A stretch of DNA of 64,000 nucleotides, from assembly GCA_902778665.1 (NCBI GenBank), contig CACYYN010000001.1, forward strand, positions 62,001 through 126,000. The letters run 5' to 3'. Below are positions 59,121-64,000 of the stretch, piece by piece (the stretch's first letter is position 1; the number at the start of each line of letters is the position of its first letter). The notes beneath the pieces are model-generated. The model was not told the origin of the DNA and ran no database searches. It saw only the letters and a list, made by a program, of their open reading frames with translations. Both the position numbers and the translations under genes were made by a program. The DNA comes from Oscillospiraceae bacterium. GTDB lineage: Bacteria > Bacillota > Clostridia > Oscillospirales > Oscillospiraceae.

Positions 59121-60047
59121 ATGGAAAACAGAAGCCTTATGAAAAGAATTCTTATAATCGGTTTATGTGTTATTATGCTTTTTCAGAGCGTTCCTGCTGT
59201 TTTCGCGGCCGGCGAATCAGAAGAAGCGATAGCCAATCTTTCTTTAGAGAATATTGATGTCTCTTTAGCAGAACCGGAAGAAAAAGACGATAATGTGGTT
59301 AATATTCTTCTTCTAGGGACGGATGAAAAACTTGCATATACGCATGATGTCGGCAGATCAGACTGCACGATGCTTGCGTCTTTGAATGTTAAGACCGGTG
59401 CTGTCAAGCTGGTTTCATTCGAACGCGGGATAATGGTTGAGGTGCCCCCTGAACAGGCTGAAGGAAGAACATCAGATCTTCTGACGCATGCTTTTCACTG
59501 GTGTGGCGCAGATTATATGGTGCAGATCATAGAGAATAATTTTGGTGTTGATATTGACGGCTACGCTCAGGTTGATTTCTTTGAGTTTGAGAAAATAATA
59601 GATGCTATCGGCGGAATAGATGTTGACATCGAATATATGGAAGCAATAATGATGAATTATGCCCCCCCTGTCCAGACACAGGAGCACATGCTGCTGGGAA
59701 AAAATCATCTCAACGGCCATGATGCAATGGTTTACTGTCGCCTGCGATCTTCTGATGATGATTGGGGCCGACAGGCACGGCAGAGGAAAGCTGTACAGGC
59801 AGTAATCAAAAAGCTGAGTTCAATGGGTGTGATAGAGGCAGTTTCTGCTATGGACAGGGTCTTACCTCTGATTCATATGGATATTTCTCCAATTGTACTG
59901 GCAAAGATTGCATTACATGCAGGGCAATTCCTGAATACGGAAATACAACAGCTCCAGGTCCCTGAAAAGAATCAGGATGAAGACGGATATATTGCCTGTG
60001 ACTTTATGAAAGAGTCTGAGCGGATAAGTGAATTCCTGGCGGAGTGA
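59121..60047 (+). CDS. LCP-family (LytR-CpsA-Psr) protein
   Basis: A 308-aa extracytoplasmic protein. After a signal-peptide-like start (RILIIGLCVIMLFQSVPAVFAAG) the LCP domain follows: VVNILLLGTDEKL, DVGRSDCTMLASLNVKTGAVKLVSFERGIMV, LNGHDAMVYCRLRSSDDDWGRQARQRKAVQAVI. LCP enzymes attach glycopolymers to peptidoglycan or related surfaces. The usual PRD motif is replaced by SFERG, seen in a clostridial subgroup. The AFA-AG end suggests a cleavable signal rather than the usual anchor. SD is weak; ATG at 59139 is an alternative. Confidence 0.85.
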   Translation: MENRSLMKRILIIGLCVIMLFQSVPAVFAAGESEEAIANLSLENIDVSLAEPEEKDDNVVNILLLGTDEKLAYTHDVGRSDCTMLASLNVKTGAVKLVSFERGIMVEVPPEQAEGRTSDLLTHAFHWCGADYMVQIIENNFGVDIDGYAQVDFFEFEKIIDAIGGIDVDIEYMEAIMMNYAPPVQTQEHMLLGKNHLNGHDAMVYCRLRSSDDDWGRQARQRKAVQAVIKKLSSMGVIEAVSAMDRVLPLIHMDISPIVLAKIALHAGQFLNTEIQQLQVPEKNQDEDGYIACDFMKESERISEFLAE

Positions 60048-60108
60048 TGCTACTCTTACAGTTCGGCAGGCACCGGCGATATATTTCTAAGAGTTTGCGG
60101 GAGAATTC

Positions 60109-62310
60109 ATGAAAAAAATCAGAAATATTGTTCTCGGGGGGATTCAGCAGAAGGTTTTTAATCTGGTGCTGATTACAATTCTTCTCGTGGTAGCAGCATA
60201 CACAGCGGTGATCCTCTATCAGGCAGGATATATCAATACTCTGGTGACGGATACCAACAACCAGCAGAAACAGTCTATTATTGCAACTTCCCGGGAGACA
60301 ATGGATGCTGTTATTCAAAACAGCCTTGGTACCGATACGCAGATGGAAGCCATGATTGCGGATAACCTGTTCAAGAATCTGGCAGGTGCAGTATCCATGC
60401 TCGGAGATTATGCCGAAAAAATCCTGGATAATCCGGAGGCCTATACTGAGCGTCCGGTCGAAGCTCCGGATCCTTCGACGGAAGGTGTAATAACAGCACA
60501 GCTTTTGACAGAGAATGGCACGGATGCAGAGGATCCTCGGCTTTCCTACAAGCTTGGGCTTTTGGGAAATATGTCTGAAATGATGACGGCTCTGTATCGT
60601 ACTTCGCGGATCAGTTCCTGTTACGTCGCACTTCCGGACGGAGCAATGATTATGGTGGATGATCATGCTGCTGCAAGATTCTCAGAGGACGGGAATCTGA
60701 TTTCCATCCCCATCCGTGAAAGACCGTGGTATACCGGGGCAGTTGAAACCGGCAGCCTCTTTTTTACTGATGTGGTGACAGATGTTTTCAGCGGCCAGAT
60801 CGGCATTATGTGTGCAATGCCTGTTTACCATGACGGGGAGCTGGGTGCAGTTGTAGGTGCGGATCTGTTTCTGGACACTATGGCGAATGCGGTCAACGCT
60901 ACAGGTGAAAACGGTAGATTTGTATGTATTATTAATGATAAAGGGCATGTGGTCTTCTCGCCGAGAGCAGACGGCGAATTTCGGGTGAGACCTCCGGAAG
61001 AAGCAGAAGATCTCCGCGAGGCAGAAAACAGCGAACTGGCATCCTTTGTGAAAGAGGCAATCGGCAAAGCGACGGATGTACAGATAATTCCTCTGGACGG
61101 AGAAGAGTACTATGCGGCGGGCGCACCCATTGGGACGGTTGGCTGGGCTGTGATCTCCGGTGTGAGCAGGGCAGTGGCAGATCAGCCGACAGTAAGAATG
61201 GAGCGGGAGTATGAAGACACGCTGAATAATGCTCTGTTATCATTCAGGCGTAATCTTTCGGCTTCAAAAAGCACAATTCTCGTTCTCCTGGCGGTAGTAA
61301 CGATCCTCGGGCTGGCGGCGGCGCTTATTCTTTCAAAAAGAATCGTAAAGCCTCTGAACACCATAACAGAAAGGGTGCAGTCACTGGGCGGTAACAGGCT
61401 TCAGTTCCAGATGGAAAAAACCTATCGTACCGGGGATGAGATTGAAGTGCTGGCGGAGTCTTTTGCAAAACTGTCCGCAAAGACGCTGCAGTACGTAGAA
61501 CAGGTGAAGACAGTTACGGCTGAGAAAGAACGGATCAGCGCAGAGCTCAATATGGCAACTGCGATTCAGGCAAGCCAGCTGCCGCGTCTTTTCCCTGCCT
61601 TTCCGGACAGGCCGGAATTTGATGTTTATGCTACCATGATACCGGCCAAGGAAGTAGGCGGAGATTTTTATGACTTCTTCCTGGTGGATGAAGATCACAT
61701 CGCACTGGTTATGGCGGACGTGTCCGGAAAAGGTGTTCCGGCGGCTTTGTTCATGATGGTATCCCGTGTGTTGATAAAATCCAGAGTTCAGAACGGTGAG
61801 AGTCCCGGAGAGGCTCTTGCCAATGTGAATATTCAGCTTTGCGAAGGGAATGAACCGGGCTTTTTTGTGACGGTCTGGCTGGGCATCCTTGAGATCTCCA
61901 CCGGAAAAGGCATCGCGGCGAATGCGGGGCATGAGCATCCTGCAATCTGTCGCAGGAACGGTAGCTATGAACTGTCCACTTATCGCCATTCTCCTGCAGT
62001 TGCAGCAATGGAGAATATTCGCTTTCGGGAACACGAGTTTGAATTGAATCCCGGCGACCGCCTTTTCGTATACACGGATGGAGTTACGGAAGCGACCAAT
62101 CAGGAAAATGAACTCTTCGGAACAGCACGGATGCTGGAGGCACTGAACAGCAAGGCGGATGCGAATCCGAAAGAGACCATTGAAAACGTGATGAATGGAA
62201 TTCATGGTTTTGTTGCCGATGCAGAGCAGTTTGACGATATAACAATGTTGTCGCTGAAATATCTCGGCCCGCAAAATAACAGCAGGAAAAAAACTGATAA
62301 AAACAAGTAA
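60109..62310 (+). CDS. Cache-HAMP-PP2C (SpoIIE/RsbU-type) serine phosphatase
   Basis: A 733-aa membrane sensor phosphatase. TM1 (about residues 16-40) and TM2 (about 385-405) flank a Cache-like extracytoplasmic sensor (RERPWYTGAVETGSLFFTDVVTDVFSGQIGI), then HAMP (KRIVKPLNTITERVQSL), a helical linker, and a PP2C domain with metal ligands in VGGDFYDFF, MADVSGKGVPAALFM, YTDGVTEATN and DDITMLSL. It resembles RsbU/SpoIIE regulators that dephosphorylate anti-anti-sigma factors; no such partner is adjacent. SD GGGAGA. It is 61 bp after the LCP gene, possibly an operon. Confidence 0.9.
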   Translation: MKKIRNIVLGGIQQKVFNLVLITILLVVAAYTAVILYQAGYINTLVTDTNNQQKQSIIATSRETMDAVIQNSLGTDTQMEAMIADNLFKNLAGAVSMLGDYAEKILDNPEAYTERPVEAPDPSTEGVITAQLLTENGTDAEDPRLSYKLGLLGNMSEMMTALYRTSRISSCYVALPDGAMIMVDDHAAARFSEDGNLISIPIRERPWYTGAVETGSLFFTDVVTDVFSGQIGIMCAMPVYHDGELGAVVGADLFLDTMANAVNATGENGRFVCIINDKGHVVFSPRADGEFRVRPPEEAEDLREAENSELASFVKEAIGKATDVQIIPLDGEEYYAAGAPIGTVGWAVISGVSRAVADQPTVRMEREYEDTLNNALLSFRRNLSASKSTILVLLAVVTILGLAAALILSKRIVKPLNTITERVQSLGGNRLQFQMEKTYRTGDEIEVLAESFAKLSAKTLQYVEQVKTVTAEKERISAELNMATAIQASQLPRLFPAFPDRPEFDVYATMIPAKEVGGDFYDFFLVDEDHIALVMADVSGKGVPAALFMMVSRVLIKSRVQNGESPGEALANVNIQLCEGNEPGFFVTVWLGILEISTGKGIAANAGHEHPAICRRNGSYELSTYRHSPAVAAMENIRFREHEFELNPGDRLFVYTDGVTEATNQENELFGTARMLEALNSKADANPKETIENVMNGIHGFVADAEQFDDITMLSLKYLGPQNNSRKKTDKNK

Positions 62311-62351
62311 AGCGAACAGAGATAGAATAGCCCATAAAATAACGATAACGG

Positions 62352-62382
62352 AGCACAGGAAACCCCTGTGCTTCCTGCTTTT
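62352..62382 (+). terminator. Terminator of the phosphatase gene
   Basis: AGCACAGG and CCTGTGCT (8 bp) with a 5-nt loop, then CTGCTTTTTA. Confidence 0.75.
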
Positions 62383-62446
62383 TATGGGGAGATCTGTGCT
62401 GAAGATAGAAAATTGCTGACTTTTTTGGGCTTTTTCCGGGTTTTAG

Positions 62447-62475
62447 TTGAATTCCGGAGGAAAAAACGATATAAT
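62447..62475 (+). promoter_or_regulatory. Promoter of ymdB
   Basis: TTGAAT, 17-bp spacer, perfect TATAAT, 31 bp before the ymdB start. Confidence 0.75.
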
Positions 62476-62506
62476 ATAAAGGTTAATAAGATGTAGGGAG
62501 ACTGTT

Positions 62507-63274
62507 ATGAAAATTCTGGCAGTTGGGGATGTTTGCGGCCAGCCCGGTCTGGCTTTCCTGAATAATCACCTGAAGGAATTCAGGGAAGCGCAGCACATTG
62601 ATTTCTGTGTAATAAACGGAGAAAACGCGAATGTGGTCGGAATAACGCCGAAACAGGCGGATCTGATATTCAAAGCCGGTGCGGATGTGATTACGCTGGG
62701 GAATCACACATGGACACGAACGGAACTGAAGCCGTATCTGGAGGAGCGGAAAAGAATACTCCGCCCTGCAAATTACGGTCCACAGTGCCCGGGGAGAGGC
62801 ATAAGCACTTTTCATACGCCGGTTGCAGATATCTGTGTTTTAAACCTTCTGGGCCGTTTTACGCTGGATAACAATACAGACAATCCTTTCGTTATAGCGG
62901 ATGGCTACATGCGGGAAATCCGTGAAAAAGTCATTCTGGTGGATTTTCATGCGGAAGGAACCAGTGAGAAGCAGGCGATGGGTTATTTGCTGGACGGGAA
63001 GGCGAGTGCCGTCTGGGGGACGCATACCCATGTGCAGACGTCAGATGCCAGAGTTCTGCCAAAAGGGACCGGTTTTATTACGGATCTCGGAATGACGGGA
63101 CCGATGGAATCTGTGCTGGGAATTGACCCGGAGCAGAGTATCGGGAAATTCATGGGAGATCCTCCGATGCGGTACCAATCTGCCGGCGGCCCCTGCAAGA
63201 TGGAGGGCTGCATATTTGAGATTGATCCGGATACGGGCAAGTGTCTTCATGCGGAGGGAATCAGAATTCAATGA
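62507..63274 (+). CDS. ymdB: YmdB-type metallophosphoesterase (TIGR00282)
   Basis: A 255-aa phosphodiesterase. Metal ligands are in VGDVCGQPG (Asp8), INGENANV (Glu/Asn near 39), TLGNHTW (Asn/His near 66), DFHAEGTSEKQAM and WGTHTHVQTSD. In Bacillus YmdB hydrolyses 2',3'-cyclic nucleotides and affects biofilm and sporulation. SD GGGAG. It overlaps the following nuclease by 4 bp. Confidence 0.93.
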   Translation: MKILAVGDVCGQPGLAFLNNHLKEFREAQHIDFCVINGENANVVGITPKQADLIFKAGADVITLGNHTWTRTELKPYLEERKRILRPANYGPQCPGRGISTFHTPVADICVLNLLGRFTLDNNTDNPFVIADGYMREIREKVILVDFHAEGTSEKQAMGYLLDGKASAVWGTHTHVQTSDARVLPKGTGFITDLGMTGPMESVLGIDPEQSIGKFMGDPPMRYQSAGGPCKMEGCIFEIDPDTGKCLHAEGIRIQ

Positions 63275-64000
63275 GCAGAATTAAAATCCTGCATACAGCT
63301 GACCTGCATATGGATTCTCCCTTTGAAATGCTTTCCCCCGGGAAGGCTGCCGTCAGGAGAGAAGAGCTTCGTGCACTGCCGAAAAAAATAGCGGCACTGG
63401 CAGTGAGAGAAAAGGTTGATCTGGTTCTGCTGAGCGGAGACCTTCTGGACGGGGAGAGTGCCTACAAGGAAACTGCGGACGAGCTGTGCCGGGCGCTGCG
63501 AAGAATACCTGCACCTGTGTTTATAGCACCCGGAAACCATGACTACTATACCGATAAATCAGTATATGCACGTATGGAACTGCCTGATAATGTGTTCCTC
63601 TTTAATAAAAACACCATTGAGCATTTCGACTTTCCAGAAAAAGGATTCCGGGTGTACGGAGCAGCCTTTACTGACAAAAGCTCTCGACCGCTGCTGGAGC
63701 GGTTCCATGCTGAGAGAACAGATGGAATGTTCAACCTGATGTGTATCCATGGGGAGACCGATGCTCCGGAATCAGCGTATAATCCGATCACAACCGGTCA
63801 GATTGCCGAGAGCGGGCTGGATTATCTTGCACTTGGGCATGTCCACAAAGCCAGCGGCCTTCAGAGGGCGGGTAATACCCGTTATTCCCAGCCGGGATGT
63901 CCGGAAGGAAGAGGATTCGACGAGATGGGAAAGAAGACGGTCAATCTTGTCGAGGCCTGTGACGGAAAGTGGACACTGAAAACAGTTCGGATTGCGGCCA
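63271..64000 (+). CDS. SbcD/Mre11-like DNA repair exonuclease (3' truncated by window edge)
   Basis: First 243 residues of a calcineurin-like metallophosphoesterase: HTADLHMDSPFEM, LLSGDLLDGE, APGNHDYY, MCIHGET and LGHVHKAS are the five metal-binding motifs in order. The family is the YhaO/SbcD-like exonucleases that pair with an SbcC/YhaN ATPase, expected downstream outside the window. The ATG overlaps the ymdB stop. Confidence 0.9.
   Translation, partial: MSRIKILHTADLHMDSPFEMLSPGKAAVRREELRALPKKIAALAVREKVDLVLLSGDLLDGESAYKETADELCRALRRIPAPVFIAPGNHDYYTDKSVYARMELPDNVFLFNKNTIEHFDFPEKGFRVYGAAFTDKSSRPLLERFHAERTDGMFNLMCIHGETDAPESAYNPITTGQIAESGLDYLALGHVHKASGLQRAGNTRYSQPGCPEGRGFDEMGKKTVNLVEACDGKWTLKTVRIAA

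Overview
The window reads as a chromosomal segment of an anaerobic, moderately GC-rich Firmicute of class Clostridia, probably a gut member of the Oscillospirales or a relative (inference from gene content; no rRNA is present to confirm). Supporting genes are a class III (oxygen-sensitive) ribonucleotide reductase, a FeoA-FeoB fusion, HemZ, a SpoVB-like flippase, RqcP, CarD, ECF-type vitamin uptake, and strong AGGAGG ribosome binding sites throughout. No phage, IS element, CRISPR array or rRNA operon was seen; one tRNA gene (Arg-ACG) is present.

Layout. 0-2.3 kb: end of hflK, hflC and a nitrilase-family amidase. 2.4-5.0 kb (minus): feoAB fusion plus a Cys-rich FeoB partner. 5.1-5.5 kb (minus): a small secreted protein behind an activator-type promoter. 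5.6-9.0 kb (minus): nrdG, nrdD with a fused redoxin domain, and a candidate 53-aa membrane peptide, under tandem NrdR-like boxes. 9.2-14.7 kb: trkA-trkH-ispE-PIG-L deacetylase. 14.7-21.4 kb: carD (minus), hemZ, a uridine-kinase-like gene, gap, a rhodanese (minus), a flippase and rqcP. 21.5-24.9 kb (minus): a small P-loop protein and mnmG-mnmA. 25-29.2 kb: a surface protein, a GH78-like glycosidase with a degenerate zincin, and a 59-aa protein. 29.2-33.2 kb: DapA-family aldolase plus TRAP transporter 1. 33.3-34.7 kb (minus): flavoprotein. 34.9-39.2 kb: MoxR, DUF58 and transglutaminase trio. 39.2-42.4 kb (minus): ECF transporter. 43.5-46.6 kb: TRAP transporter 2. 46.7-51.5 kb: iron-type ABC transporter, then a HAD phosphatase. 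52.3-55.7 kb (minus): rpmH-rnpA-yidD-yidC-jag and acpP. 56.0-64 kb: tRNA-Arg, a redox pair described below, an LCP protein, a Cache-HAMP-PP2C phosphatase, ymdB and the start of a SbcD-like nuclease.

The most unusual locus is 56.3-59.1 kb. A five-helix membrane protein ending in a CXXC tail (CD1871A-like) overlaps a gene that joins a NapH-type polyferredoxin membrane protein to two almost identical TlpA thioredoxin domains. The two 435-bp repeats differ at 22 positions, of which 21 are silent. The inference is a ferredoxin-driven route that carries electrons across the membrane to extracytoplasmic thiols. Other points of note are the redoxin-fused NrdD with NrdR-like boxes spaced four helical turns apart, an apparently leaderless mnmG, a PhoB-type direct repeat in place of a -35 box, overlapping divergent promoters at 28.98 kb, and structured leaders ahead of the ECF S-component and rhodanese genes.

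Functionally the segment mixes housekeeping (tRNA modification, ribosome and RNase P, membrane insertion, isoprenoids, glycolysis) with uptake of potassium, ferrous iron, a vitamin, organic or sugar acids (two TRAP systems) and probably ferric iron or a similar ligand.
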